Origin: Chrysochromulina parva
Lineage: Eukaryota; Haptophyta; Prymnesiales; Chrysochromulinaceae
NCBI GenBank assembly: GCA_002887195.1
Contig: PJAB01000284.1
Span: 1 to 30,742 of the forward strand
DNA: 30,742 nt
Reading direction: 5' to 3'
Both the position numbers and the translations under genes were made by a program. Shown piece after piece: positions 9,023 through 18,217 of the stretch. A model generated the notes under the pieces. That model saw only the letters and a program-made list of their open reading frames with translations. It had not been told where the DNA came from and ran no database searches. The number at the start of each line of letters is the position of its first letter. Within the stretch, counting starts at the first letter, position 1.

Positions 9023-9366
9023 ACTCGGCGCGAAGTTCTCGCGTGGGCGTGAAGAGCCTCTTCACAAAAACCCAGTGAGGGACGTTTCACAGCCAGAGTT
9101 TGAACGCCGACACCCAAGGCACATCAAAGACAGTGTACTGTATACGTGTTTTCCTTGGGTTTTTTGTTATACGTGGCCTCGAGGGTGTGGCCAGTAGGTG
9201 GCTGAAAGGCTGACGTAGTACGCCTTTTTTCTCCACGAGCCGCCGTCGTACGCCCACGCGCAGTGGATCTGGAGGATACATGCGAAAAATTAGCCCGCCC
9301 GCGTTGTTGAACTATTCCTGAGTGGCGCGCGTTGATGATCGAGCACGCAAAGCGGTCTCGGTACGC
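9023..9366. other. Upstream region of LSM11-like gene
   Basis: No protein-like frame is seen. The first 100-200 bases should include the promoter of the minus-strand LSM11-like gene. No clear core motif is visible. Confidence 0.4.
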
Positions 9367-9510
9367 GCCGCACCACGACAGGGCAGTCCACGACTTCGCC
9401 GCACCACGACAGGGCAGTCCACGACTTCGCCGCACCACGACAGGGCAGTCCACGACTTCGCCGCACCACGACAGGGCACGACAGGGCACAACAGGGCACG
9501 ACAGGGCAGC
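9367..9510. repeat. 31-bp tandem repeat grading into 10-bp repeat
   Basis: Three full 31-bp units begin at 9367, 9398 and 9429, each with GCCGCACCACGACAGGGCAG. A fourth begins at 9460 and dissolves into 10-bp ACGACAGGGC units up to about 9510. The shorter unit is a piece of the longer one, a nested expansion. Open frames across it are artefacts. Confidence 0.95.
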
Positions 9511-9659
9511 CAGCGGCGATCACCGCGGCCACCATCCCCCTGGTCCTCTTGCCCGTCGAATTGGTGCTCGATCACGCCTCCGAGGTTGGGATCATTCACA
9601 CGCCTCCTTGGGATCATTGCTGGGTGTGCCCCTGAGCGAATCGCATGTTGATCGGGTCG

Positions 9660-9885
9660 ACCATGGGCAGGGGCGGAGGATGAGGCGACGGCGGCGGCGG
9701 CAGAGGTGGCAAGAGCGGGACTAGGCACGGCGGACGCGGTGGCGGTGGCAGCGGCGGCGGTGGCGTTGGCGACGGCGATGGCGGTGGCGGCGATGGTGGC
9801 GGCGATGGTGGCGGCAGCAGAGGCAGTGCTGACACCTGTGGCGGTGGCGGTGCCAGCGGAGATGCAGGAGGCGTCGCTGGCGCTG
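9660..9885. repeat. GGC/GGT low-complexity tract
   Basis: Nearly pure (GGCGGT)n-like DNA. On the minus strand it could encode a Pro/Ser-rich stretch (PPPSPPPSPPPP), which would be typical of a hydroxyproline-rich protein. I found no signal peptide, domain or convincing splice partner, so it is not called as a gene. Confidence 0.7.
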
Positions 9886-9892
9886 CTGCTAG

Positions 9893-10237
9893 TCAGTCAG
9901 GTAGCTCGTCAATACCAAGGAACAGCGCATCCAACGCCGCGCGCAGCTGCGTTGGTAGAAGCTGTGGCATCAGCCCGTAAACGAGCTGCGCTGCACCGCC
10001 TACGAGCACGAGCCCTCCTCCGAGAAAGAAGCACACCTCACCGCTGCTGCACTGCTGTATACCACTGCGACTGCGACCTTGCATTTTCACGAGCACGCGG
10101 TGCGCGCTCTTATTGCCAGTGAGAGGCGTTGGGTCGTCATCTGCAAGTACCTTGTGAGACCGAGAAGGCGTCAACCCAGGGCTCTCGCCTTCGAAGTCAT
10201 CCTGCATGCAGTGATGGCGCACCTTAGCCTCATCCAT
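9893..10237 (-). CDS. Hypothetical protein with a hydrophobic segment
   Basis: An unrecognised 114-residue frame starting at an ATG at 10237. The first half is polar (MDEAKVRHHCMQDDFEGES). Residues about 70-95 are hydrophobic (VCFFLGGGLVLVGGAAQLVYG) and could span a membrane once. The C-terminus is leucine-rich (LLPTQLRAALDALFLGIDELPD). Composition is more protein-like than the surrounding GC-rich frames, but there is no homology I can name. It may be one exon of a larger gene continuing into the Pro-rich tract to its left. Confidence 0.3.
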   Translation of the reverse strand: MDEAKVRHHCMQDDFEGESPGLTPSRSHKVLADDDPTPLTGNKSAHRVLVKMQGRSRSGIQQCSSGEVCFFLGGGLVLVGGAAQLVYGLMPQLLPTQLRAALDALFLGIDELPD

Positions 10238-11003
10238 GAGCTCAAATGCCCATGACCTGAGAGGACGTGAAGCATGACGAGAAGTGTGATGTGTGAACGC
10301 CCACGGGGGCGCGCAACCGCGGTGTGACGTCCTCACTGGCTCGCGACGATATCAAATTCGCCTCGTGAAATCACATTGGAAACACGAGACTCTATATTGC
10401 TATATTGTCGCGAGTCGCGTTCAGTTGTGTGTACCGGTAACGGCTGTGAGCCGGATTTGCGGAACGGAGACTCAGGTGGCGGAGACTCGAGAACAGGCAC
10501 CAACTCACAGTTGACAAGGTAATGCCTGGATCGCGTATATTCGCGGCCGTGTGTCGGCACATCAGTTATTTATCAATGCACGTCAACTCAAGTCAACCCT
10601 AGACGTACGCGGCGCAGACATGGGCGCCGACCGGCCTGTGGCGGCCTCGAGCACCTCGGTCGAGGCGACCGCGCATCGCATCGCTTACGCTTTACTACGC
10701 CCCATCGCTTTCTACCCCCAGGTCCCCCCCTTGTTATCTGGCGCGGCCGATCTCGAGTCGATTTAGGATTTCCGTATATACCTGTGTGCTGGTCGGTCTG
10801 CGTGTCCGTGTGATACTGAATAGACTTTTGACTTGACACGAGAAGTCAATGTTAACATTGTAATAATGATTTAACGTTCGCGATTTTGCATGTATTTCAA
10901 GACCGCAGGTTTTTACAAACCGGCCCCCACCCCAGTTTAACCCTCAAAATATCGACCATCGACGACCGGACGACATCGTGTGTGATCGTGGTTCGTACTC
11001 GAA
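10238..11003. other. Intergenic region
   Basis: About 770 bp with lower GC than the genes and many stops in all frames. It contains one TACCGGTA motif near 10434, also found in two larger palindromes elsewhere in the window, and short AAGTCAA/TTGACTT motifs near 10585 and 10829-10850 that recur around 13430-13560. No gene is seen. The right end is the 3' flank of the minus-strand GPATCH8-like gene. Confidence 0.45.
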
Positions 11004-11924
11004 TCAGCTCGAGTCGTCGTCAGCAGAGAAGGTCGACTTCCCGAGCGCCATCCCGCGGCCCAAGCCACGCCCGCGACCCTTTGATGAAGACGCCAATCGC
11101 AAGCCACCGCCAAAGGTCATTTTTGGCGGCGGTGGTGGTGCAGCGCTGCTGGAGGCGCCGGAAGCCTCGACGCTCGTCCTTGTGGCCTCGTCTGCCTCCC
11201 TGCTCGACTGTGCGGCCTCAGGTGCTCTGTCCTCGGGTGCTCTGTGCGGCGGCGGCGGCGGCGGCAGCGGCTGTAGCGGCGGCGGCGGCGGGGGCGGCGG
11301 CGGCGGCGGCGGCGGCGGCTGTGGAGCCGATGGAGGCGGTGGCGGCGGCAACTGCGGAAACGGAGGTGGCTGCAGCTGAGCGACGGCGACAGCCTCGTTA
11401 GCATGGACGGCCAGAGCCGCAGCCTCGGCAGCCAAAAGCGCAGGGTCCTTCTTCTCTTTTCGTTTTGTGATCCCGCCGAGCAGCTTGGCACGCGCCTTTT
11501 GCTCTTGTTGCATCTCGCGGAATCGTTTCTTGTGGTGGTGGTCATACGAGCTCAGGTGGTTCTCGAACTCGGTGACTTTCGAGTACTGCTTAGCGCACAC
11601 GTCGCAGTAGAAGGCAGAGGTCTGTTCTGAAACGGCATCGGCGATCATCTGCGCATGCGCGACCTGCGCTTCGCGCGCCTCGCGTGCAACATCGTCTTCT
11701 ACCGAGATCAGTTCACTCGTCATCGCTTTGCGGCTCTCCGTGGCTGCAGTGGCGTGTGTCTCATCCTCCGTCCATTTGCCAAGACCAAGGAATCCATACT
11801 GCTCAGAGATGCGCACAGGTTCCACGATGCCTCCTTCGCGAATCCCGAGGCTCGAGCCGCGACCCCAGCCCATGCGGCACAAGAGTGCGTAGCCGCGATT
11901 GCTCTCGGGGATAGGCACGTCCAT
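11004..11924 (-). CDS. GPATCH8-like G-patch and C2H2 zinc-finger protein
   Basis: 306 residues from the ATG at 11924. The open frame extends upstream to 12194, but that part is not protein-like and the G-patch begins right after this ATG. Residues about 9-52 are a G-patch (NRGYALLCRMGWGRGSSLG, then GFLGLGKW), which in this family binds and stimulates DEAH-box helicases. Residues about 105-133 are a C2H2 finger, FYCDVC with H-x5-H in the segment ENHLSSYDHHHKKR, followed by the basic helix typical of GPATCH8. A polyproline tract and a basic C-terminus (GRGRGLGRGMALGKSTF) follow. The order matches GPATCH8, a spliceosome-associated nuclear protein, though animal versions are much longer. No intron is needed. 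Confidence 0.85.
   Translation of the reverse strand: MDVPIPESNRGYALLCRMGWGRGSSLGIREGGIVEPVRISEQYGFLGLGKWTEDETHATAATESRKAMTSELISVEDDVAREAREAQVAHAQMIADAVSEQTSAFYCDVCAKQYSKVTEFENHLSSYDHHHKKRFREMQQEQKARAKLLGGITKRKEKKDPALLAAEAAALAVHANEAVAVAQLQPPPFPQLPPPPPPSAPQPPPPPPPPPPPPPPLQPLPPPPPPHRAPEDRAPEAAQSSREADEATRTSVEASGASSSAAPPPPPKMTFGGGLRLASSSKGRGRGLGRGMALGKSTFSADDDSS
11246..11350 (-). repeat. Polyproline-coding (GGC)n tract
   Basis: A GGC-rich trinucleotide tract inside the GPATCH8-like gene, encoding two long proline runs on the minus strand. It is length-variable by nature and also opens a glycine-rich shadow frame on the plus strand. Confidence 0.9.
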
Positions 11925-12247
11925 ACTCGATTTACGCACGCGACCTAATTCAACACACCGTTGTGATGAGTGATGAGTGTGCTGTTTGTGCAGGCCTTTT
12001 TCTCGTCGGACCGAACCCGCACACAAACTCCGGCTCACAGCCGTTTCACACCAGAGCTGGGCTGGGCAAAACCTCTCAACCCCCCCCTCCCCCGAAAACC
12101 CGCCTGGCGTAAGTCCCGAAACAGGGGAAGGGTGGTGTGGTACCGGTACAGTGTACCGGTAGGCGGTACTCGACTGGCGTGATCCGTAAATCATTTCTTA
12201 CAAAGGTTACAATGCACGAGAACGCCCGCGTGTCAACCGAGTCAGAG
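11925..12247. promoter_or_regulatory. Spacer upstream of the GPATCH8-like gene
   Basis: 323 bp between two minus-strand genes, so it should hold the 3' end of the glycosyltransferase-like gene and the promoter of the GPATCH8-like gene. Its most distinctive element is a palindrome at 12141-12161, listed separately. A CCCCCCCTCCCCC run lies near 12080-12093. Confidence 0.45.
12141..12161. promoter_or_regulatory. TACCGGTAC palindrome with 3-base centre
   Basis: The arms TACCGGTAC and GTACCGGTA are perfect 9-bp inverted repeats around AGT. A near-identical palindrome with a one-base centre lies at 16905-16923, also just upstream of genes. A dimeric transcription factor site is a reasonable guess; no function is shown by sequence. 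Confidence 0.5.
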
Positions 12248-13261
12248 TTACCGTTGCTCGCACACGAGCTTCCAGATCCCCTTGGGAGATTTGCACTTGC
12301 GTGCGCGGAAGCGAGCCCCGTGCAGCGCTTTCACCTCACTTGTTACGTTGCGCTCGCAGTCGCAAGGCTTCACGTCGCGCGTCCACGTCGCGGGTCGGCA
12401 GTCCTTGTTCTCCTCGACAAGGCAATAGCTCTTCCGCCGCTGGCCGCTGGCCTCGCCGCCACGCCCCGAGCAGCGTCCGTCTATGAGCGGCATTTGTTGC
12501 GCGTCGAGCTGCTGCACGCGCACCCCACGCTTGTCCAGGACCGCCTTGAGCAACTGCTCTGAGTTTCGGATCCCCGCGCCCCACGGGCCGCGCGTGCGCC
12601 CTAGGCCCACATGAAGAAAAAATTCCTCAGCGGGCGCGCGCATCGCGGCATCCATGTGCCGACGCGGCACGAGCATCACTTTGTCTTGGTACCCACGCCA
12701 ATTGAACTTGCCGCAGTCCTTGGTCTGCGGCCATGTGGGCACTCGTGCGCCCAGCGCAAAGGGCGAGACGGCAATCGTGTTGTCGCGCATTTTGAGGATC
12801 ATGTCGTAATGCCTGCCCTGTGCTACCTCGCTCTCCTCGATCAGCTGGGCACAGGTGCGCATGTGGGCGAACTGCGAGAGGTGGTGCTGAAGCCGTGTCG
12901 ACCGCTCCTCACTTGTCTTGCGATCTTGGCGGTAGAATGGCCAAGCCTTGAGGGAGATGTCGCGAGTCGTGTGGTTGACGTACCTCGCCGCACCAAACCA
13001 CGGGTGTAGACGCTCGCGAATCTCGTCGCTCGTGAGCTCGGTGCGGCACGCGTCGTTCTCTGAATGCGAAAGAATGGCTCCGCAGTCCAGGTTTGAGTGC
13101 ACGCAAGCACCGGTCTCGAGTGCCAGGAAGACGCGGAGCGTCGAGTGCGGCGCCAGTGCCTTCCAAGTGGGTTGCAGGACGTTCTCGATCTTCGAGTCCA
13201 GCTCCAGCCTGCAGCGCTGGCCAACAACGCAGACTGCCAAGCGTGTGGCATCGCCCGGCAT
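12248..13261 (-). CDS. Glycosyltransferase-like protein, Cys-rich C-terminus
   Basis: About 337 residues if started at the ATG at 13261 (MPGDATRLAVCVVGQ). The frame stays open to 13318 without an earlier ATG, so a short upstream exon carrying a signal anchor is possible. Visible features are an opening strand LAVCVVGQ, a FLALETG strand, a central HYDMILKMRDNTIA block and a WRGYQDKVMLVPRRHM block. This pattern of strand, acidic/Arg block and conserved DKV motif resembles algal and plant glycosyltransferase-like families of unknown substrate. The last 65 residues carry seven cysteines, suggesting an extracytosolic domain held by disulfides. The family assignment is inference from motif style only. 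Confidence 0.6.
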   Translation of the reverse strand: MPGDATRLAVCVVGQRCRLELDSKIENVLQPTWKALAPHSTLRVFLALETGACVHSNLDCGAILSHSENDACRTELTSDEIRERLHPWFGAARYVNHTTRDISLKAWPFYRQDRKTSEERSTRLQHHLSQFAHMRTCAQLIEESEVAQGRHYDMILKMRDNTIAVSPFALGARVPTWPQTKDCGKFNWRGYQDKVMLVPRRHMDAAMRAPAEEFFLHVGLGRTRGPWGAGIRNSEQLLKAVLDKRGVRVQQLDAQQMPLIDGRCSGRGGEASGQRRKSYCLVEENKDCRPATWTRDVKPCDCERNVTSEVKALHGARFRARKCKSPKGIWKLVCEQR

Positions 13262-13601
13262 GACCACGCGAGCGGTGTTTGCTACAGTACGAAGTACTTT
13301 CGAGAACGGTGGCACCACCGCAGCCGGGCGCGCGTGTGTATGCGCGAATCGGCCGCGATCGTCGCGAGGAAGGTGGCCTCACGAGGCTCCATTGTGAACA
13401 CCTTCACACAAGCACTGTGAAATTCAATTCAAGTCAAGTCTATACAGAAACAATATATATAACCTAAGAAGGAGCCTATCGAATGGTGTGCAACGTCTTG
13501 ATACATTCGCATATGCTATGTGGCCTGCGTTGGGACTTGAAGTGACTTGACTTGACTTGGGACTTCGTACTGTACATGTACCGCCCTCTCCAAAGACGCC
13601 T
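13262..13601. other. Spacer with GACTTGA inverted repeat
   Basis: About 340 bp between minus-strand genes. A 12-bp perfect inverted repeat has arms TCAAGTCAAGTC at 13429-13440 and GACTTGACTTGA at 13544-13555, with extra GACTTGA units beside the right arm. The loop of about 100 bp is AT-rich and includes ATATATATAACC. It should contain the 3' end of the glycosyltransferase gene below. No gene is seen. Confidence 0.55.
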
Positions 13602-15089
13602 CTACAACAGCATACCCCCGCACGCTGCCTGCTTGCCATCAAAGCTCTTCGAGGAGATGCTGTTGAGGCGGAGGGCGCGGAGCATGATATCTGAGGCAGC
13701 GACGACTGCGCCATTTTCTGCGCAGAGCTTCTCGCCGAGGATCGCAGCTCGGGATCGCATGGCCTGGTCTGTGAGAACCGTGCTTAAGGCGCTCACGAGC
13801 TCCTTGGCGGTGACCGAGTGAAATTGGTTGAGGCCGATCCCAACGCCGAGTCCGTGTACCTTTTCTGCCAGCTCCGGCTGATCGACAAAGCAAGGCGTGA
13901 TGACCGAGGGGATGCCAGAGCGCAACGCAGAGGCGGTTGTCCCTGCTCCACCATGGTGGACGATCGCTGCGCATTGGGGGAAGAGCCACTCATGCGGAGC
14001 ATTCGACTCGATGATAAAGATGTTGTTTGCGAGGTAAGACCGCATTTCGTGGGTGTCAGGGGCGGTGCTCTCGTCGAGCAGTTGAGCGGACAGCTTTGCC
14101 CAGCCCGAGAGGATGACGCCGCGCTTACCGAGGGCCATGAGCACACGTACCGCCAGAGTCAGCATATGGAGGGGTGAGTTCGCGATCATGGAGCCCCAGC
14201 CGATGTAAACAGGTGGGTCAGCAGCGTCGAGAAACGCGTACAGCTCAAGTGATGGCGGCCAAGCCTTGACCTGCTCCTGCGCGCTCAGGATGAAGGACCC
14301 TAGCACGCGCTTGCACTCCGCAGCGGGCCAGTCGGGCGGCGCTGGCGAAAGTAGTGGCGACCGTGCGATGATAAGAGCGCAATCTGGTGCATTGCCCAGC
14401 CAGATGTCCATCTTCTGCGAGGTGCCGAGTGGACGGAGGCCGAGCTTCTTGACCCGCCACTTCTCGTCGCGAAAGCTCGGGGAATACACCATCAGGAGGG
14501 AGAAGGCATGCCACGCTGCCCTTCGTAAGAAAGAGGGCAGCTTGCGGAATAGTTGGGGAGAGATGAGAAGGCATGGCTCGAGCGCAGATGGCGACCCAGT
14601 CATCTGCATGCTCACCAACGTGGACGAGACCTTGAGCACCTCGGCGACCGTCGCTCCTTGCGCTGCGAAAAAGGTGTTGTACACGACGTGGTCGGCATAG
14701 AAATTATTGAGTAGGTCGCCGAGCACAAGGTCGGCGTCGCTAAACGTCATGTCGATGTACTTCGGCTGCGACACTCCTTGCATGAACGTGAGGAAGTTGC
14801 CACGGTTCATCGCATCTCGCACTGCGGGATCCGAGTCGAGAATCTTCTTGACGCTAAGATGCGGCATCCCGAAGAAGTCGATGGGTGGCAGTACCGATGA
14901 TGCGAAAAAGGCAACACATATTTCCTCCATCTCGGTCGGAGCATAGAAGCGCACGCGCGCTCCCTGTGCCTGAAGTGCCAGCGCAAGGGCGATAAACGGC
15001 TGGCAGTCGCCTTGCGAGCCCATGCACATGATGGCAATGTTGGGCGCCTGGCATGGCGCGCTGTGCTTGGGCGGGAGCGTGGTGTCCAT
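13602..15089 (-). CDS. Sterol 3-beta-glucosyltransferase-like UDP-glycosyltransferase
   Basis: An intact 495-residue GT-B fold enzyme in one exon. The N-terminal acceptor domain opens with MGSQGDCQPFIALALALQ, the strand-loop-helix typical of the GT1/GT28 sterol glucosyltransferase group. The C-terminal nucleotide-sugar domain carries PPVYIGWGSM and then the signature HHGGAGTTASALRSGIPSV with CFVDQPELAEKV. The His and the GGAGT loop bind the UDP-sugar. The family transfers glucose from UDP-glucose to membrane sterols or other lipids at cytosolic membrane faces. No PH or GRAM domain is present, unlike fungal ATG26, and length matches the compact plant/protist forms. Start is the first ATG; the protein core begins about 15 residues later. 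The acceptor cannot be told from sequence. Confidence 0.9.
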   Translation of the reverse strand: MDTTLPPKHSAPCQAPNIAIMCMGSQGDCQPFIALALALQAQGARVRFYAPTEMEEICVAFFASSVLPPIDFFGMPHLSVKKILDSDPAVRDAMNRGNFLTFMQGVSQPKYIDMTFSDADLVLGDLLNNFYADHVVYNTFFAAQGATVAEVLKVSSTLVSMQMTGSPSALEPCLLISPQLFRKLPSFLRRAAWHAFSLLMVYSPSFRDEKWRVKKLGLRPLGTSQKMDIWLGNAPDCALIIARSPLLSPAPPDWPAAECKRVLGSFILSAQEQVKAWPPSLELYAFLDAADPPVYIGWGSMIANSPLHMLTLAVRVLMALGKRGVILSGWAKLSAQLLDESTAPDTHEMRSYLANNIFIIESNAPHEWLFPQCAAIVHHGGAGTTASALRSGIPSVITPCFVDQPELAEKVHGLGVGIGLNQFHSVTAKELVSALSTVLTDQAMRSRAAILGEKLCAENGAVVAASDIMLRALRLNSISSKSFDGKQAACGGMLL

Positions 15090-15548
15090 GTTGCGCCGAG
15101 AAGAAGGTCGAACGCGTCACGAGCAGCGCAGACAAGGAAGCCAGCCTTCTGAGCGCGAATCGTGAGTTGCCAAGTTTGCGAGCGGTCGACAAAAGTGGCT
15201 AGTCTCCAGTCCCACAGTCGTCTCATCATGTCAATAGTATGAAAAGACACATGCATAGGGAATTCGCCGTCGCGGAATTCCTTCCTTACATTTGATCATG
15301 AATAGTGTTAAAGTCGACGGTGCACACACCACACACGCAACACACACACAAGACGCACAACTCAAGAGCGCGGCATGGCGCGGCAAGAAAATCATCGGCG
15401 GCGGCGTTGGCACGCGAACGCGTACTATATGCGACTCTCGTTGGCAGGCCCGCGTTCTCCTGAGGCAGGTCCGCGTTTCCTCTGCCCGCAAGCGCGCCTC
15501 CCAACGCGCCGTCTCGAGCGCGTCGCCCGACCGAGCGCGTCGCCCCGA
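15090..15548. other. Intergenic spacer with CA-rich tract
   Basis: About 460 bp between the 5' end of the glycosyltransferase and the 3' end of the carrier gene, both on the minus strand. A CA-rich stretch (ACACACCACACACGCAACAC) lies near 15323-15353. The promoter of the glycosyltransferase should be in the left half. No gene is seen. Confidence 0.45.
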
Positions 15549-16845
15549 TCACTTTTTGAACGCATGCGGAAAGATGAGCGGCGCGAGATCCGTGTTGATT
15601 TTGTCGAAGAGGAAGATGGCGCAGAACTGGCGGAAGACACGCCACGGCATGCCCGCCCAGAGCGAAGTGATCCCGCGCTCAGCGACGAGCGTGCGATAGG
15701 TGCTTGCGTAACCCTTATACTTGTTACCTTCGATGTCGCCCTGCAGGCACGTCTTGAACGTATCGGGTGGATGCGAGCAAAAGGAGCCGATCGGACCCGC
15801 CACGAAGGTCGCAAAGAGGCGCGCCGAGTCGTCGGACTTGCCCATACCGTCGGGGTAGTTGGCTCGTATGTGCTCGCGCACCTGCCAGGCAGCGCCCATC
15901 AGTCACACAGTCAATGGCGTGTGCCACATCAGTTACACTGGCGATGGCACAGTCAATGGCGTGCGCCACATCAGTCACACAGGCGATGGCACAGGCGAGG
16001 CATGCGCAGCGGCACGAGGGACACATCGAGTGGGGCACTCAAGAGCCAGCCCCGTGCACAGACGCCCAGCCAGTCAGTGGCTCCCAACCAGTGCAATCGT
16101 CGCGTGCGCTCGGCGCTCGGCGCGCACCACAGGCATGATGCCGAGGTAGCAGCCACAGAAGATACCCTCACGCCCCATCATGCCGATCATGCCACGAGCG
16201 AGCACCGGCCCACCCTTGATGAGCGACACAGCCGTCTCGAGGAGCCCCGTGCCCTTGACCTGCTGCTGCACCATCATCAGCTCCAGCGGCGAGGCCACCA
16301 CGGACGAGAGCACTCCCGAGCCGACGGCGGCGCCGATCTTCTCGGAGTTGCTGAGCTCGCGTGGCACGCCGCCAGTCAAGGCATTCTTGATGGCGCCGTT
16401 GAGGAAGAATTGCGTCATGACGCATCCAGCATTGTTGAGCGTGTTCGCGAAATACCCTGCGCGCCATCGGAGCGAGCGCCGGCTCTCAGCAAACGTCCTC
16501 TCTCATGGTGCTTGTTGGCAGCTGCTCTGGTGCTCACCTCGGTACAGCACCCGCGGATCCATGGTGAACGGCAACCCCTGCTGTTTCGCGTTCTTCCAAT
16601 AGTTGGTGCTCTGCAGCAACGTCGTGTCTGCGTGGGTGGACGGCCATCGGTGAGCACGTGGCGTAGAAGGCAGGATTTCCTGGTAGAGAAGGCGGGAGAG
16701 GCACACCGCTCGCGCCGCAGATGATGCCGATGGCGCAGTTTTCCTGGAAAAGGTGGTGTCTCGCACCTCCATGTCAGCGTGGATTAGGGATGGTGTATCG
16801 GCTGTGTGGCGTTGGCTCGCGTACCATGTCACTGAGCTGGCTCAT
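15549..16845 (-). CDS. Mitochondrial carrier (SLC25) family protein, five exons
   Basis: Exons 16845-16825, 16743-16707, 16627-16538, 16456-16128 and 15881-15549 join with consistent phases to about 269 residues, a normal carrier length. Carriers have three repeats of two helices and move metabolites across the inner mitochondrial membrane. Repeat 1 contains LYRG joined to YFANTLNN across a junction, which fixes intron 3. Repeat 2 has SPLELMMVQQQ. Repeat 3 has the canonical PPDTFKTCLQ signature followed by GMPWRVFRQ. The repeat 1 signature is degraded (ASDTTLLQ lacks the Pro and the basic residue) and repeat 2 has Met where Lys/Arg is usual. The first two exons are the least certain, and an alternative acceptor could restore a longer repeat 1. 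The substrate cannot be inferred. Confidence 0.88.
15882..16127 (-). repeat. Carrier intron 4, minisatellite intron
   Basis: A 246-bp intron with three copies of a CAATGGCGTG[TC]GCCACATCAGT-type unit at 15912-15980. The sequence after the donor (GTGCGCGCCGAG) and after the acceptor (GTGCGCGAGCAC) share GTGCGCG, another case of matching bases on the intron side of the donor and the exon side of the acceptor. Confidence 0.85.
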
Positions 16846-17140
16846 GTTCGGCCGAAGCAGCAAGGTCCGTGCACACCAGGAGCGTGGCCTGCTGACATCT
16901 CGCGTACCGGTACTGTACCGGTAAAAAAACACCGGGGAGCCGGGAGAACTTCGTGAAAGGCGATATCGCTAATACATGTACCTGTGACCCTCACACTTTC
17001 TTGTCAACTTCTATTTCGTCGCTTGTGCTCTTTCGCGCCTCTTCGGCTACGCTCCTCTGCTTTGCTGCTACGGGATGCCGGTGTTCGCGCGCGGGCACGG
17101 GCTGGCCCCACGCCGACGCACAGAGTCGGCGGAGATCGCC
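16846..17140. promoter_or_regulatory. Divergent promoter region, carrier / F-box gene
   Basis: 295 bp between two divergent starts. It contains a perfect palindrome, TACCGGTAC and GTACCGGTA around a single T, at 16905-16923, followed by a short A-run. The same palindrome lies upstream of the GPATCH8-like gene. The rest, nearer the F-box start, is pyrimidine-rich (CTTTCTTGTC, CTCTTTCGCGCC). Confidence 0.5.
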
Positions 17141-18217
17141 ATGAATCCAGATGCGCCCGTACTCCTTCTTTCCAACGACGAACTCGTCATGATCTTTGAG
17201 TGGCTCGAAGCGGGCGAGCGTTGCACCATGGGTGATGTCTGCCACCGATGGCTGCAAGCCGTGCAGCTTTGCGAGGAGTGGCAGGAGCGCGAAAAGGTGA
17301 GGCTGCGCTGCCCAGCTTCGAAACTACGTGGATGCTTCTTCCGCGTGCGCATCCAGCTGACGATGGTCATGGGCCGCACAAGTCAGCGGCAGGTGCCGGT
17401 GGAGCTCGACCTCACCCTCCCCTTGTGGGAACATATTCACACCGCTCGCCTTGAATTTGTAGAAGATTTGTTTGGCCCGTCAAATCTGGAAGATAGCTGC
17501 CGTGCCGGTGCGGACGTGCTGAGGACCGAGTGGTGGGTGCCGCGCCCAACTGGTCTGGAGGCTCCTCGGCTTGGGGCGCAGTGTTACGAGGCGCGCATCT
17601 CGAGTGCGTCCCTCTCGCAGAGCAGCCCCCGACGCAGCTTTGCGTTTACCCAACGAGATCCACCATGGCGATGCATTCGAACGGCGACGCTTGACTTCAA
17701 GACACTCGGCTTGCGTTCTGGGGAGTACGCAGACGAGGCTGAGAGCTCACAGACACCACGTGAATCTTATGCGCACATGAATCTTATGCGCAGCGATCTG
17801 GACTACACTGAATTGGGTACTCTCTTCTCTGACGATGACGACAACATGAATCCCTACAGAGTGGAAGAGCAAGGGGAAGTGTGGTCACCATATGCGGGCG
17901 CTGGTATTGCGTACGACGTCAAGCGAGACCAGTTCCGCATCCACTTCGAGTTGGGCGGCCAAGGCAGTTTTTTCGACAGTGTCTACACTTGGTATTCTTA
18001 CCACACTTGGTCTCTAACTTGGTCTCTAGAGGACGCATTCAATCGACAAGTCGATGTGCTTGATGCGCAGTGGGACGGTGTGCGCGCTTGTTTGTGGCTC
18101 TTGGGACACCGAGTACTATTGCTGCCGTCGACGCAGGAGCGCGCGCAGGCGAGATCAATGCAAAATTGGCTGCGCAGTGGGACCGTCAGTGGGACGTTTG
18201 AGGGGTGTGACAAATAA
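17141..18217 (+). CDS. F-box domain protein
   Basis: 358 residues from the ATG at 17141. The frame is open to 17075 upstream, but the ATG at 17141 directly precedes the domain. Residues about 8-45 are an F-box-like motif (LSNDELVMIFEWLEAGE, then VCHRWLQAV), which would bind Skp1 and place the protein in an SCF-type ubiquitin ligase. The remaining 310 residues are rich in Trp, Tyr and acidic residues with many beta-like stretches (VELDLTLPLWEHIHTARLEF, IRTATLDFKTLG), but no LRR, WD40 or Kelch repeat is visible. They may form a substrate-binding beta domain. The stop codon TAA overlaps an AATAAA hexamer. Confidence 0.7.
   Translation: MNPDAPVLLLSNDELVMIFEWLEAGERCTMGDVCHRWLQAVQLCEEWQEREKVRLRCPASKLRGCFFRVRIQLTMVMGRTSQRQVPVELDLTLPLWEHIHTARLEFVEDLFGPSNLEDSCRAGADVLRTEWWVPRPTGLEAPRLGAQCYEARISSASLSQSSPRRSFAFTQRDPPWRCIRTATLDFKTLGLRSGEYADEAESSQTPRESYAHMNLMRSDLDYTELGTLFSDDDDNMNPYRVEEQGEVWSPYAGAGIAYDVKRDQFRIHFELGGQGSFFDSVYTWYSYHTWSLTWSLEDAFNRQVDVLDAQWDGVRACLWLLGHRVLLLPSTQERAQARSMQNWLRSGTVSGTFEGCDK

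Noticed and set aside
9614..9835. Pro-rich minus-strand frame as a hydroxyproline-rich protein gene
   Set aside because: It has no signal peptide, no flanking domain and no convincing splice to the hypothetical frame upstream; low-complexity DNA alone explains it.
12141..16923. TACCGGTAC palindromes as terminal inverted repeats of one transposon
   Set aside because: The sequence between them holds ordinary genes and no transposase, and no target-site duplication is visible.
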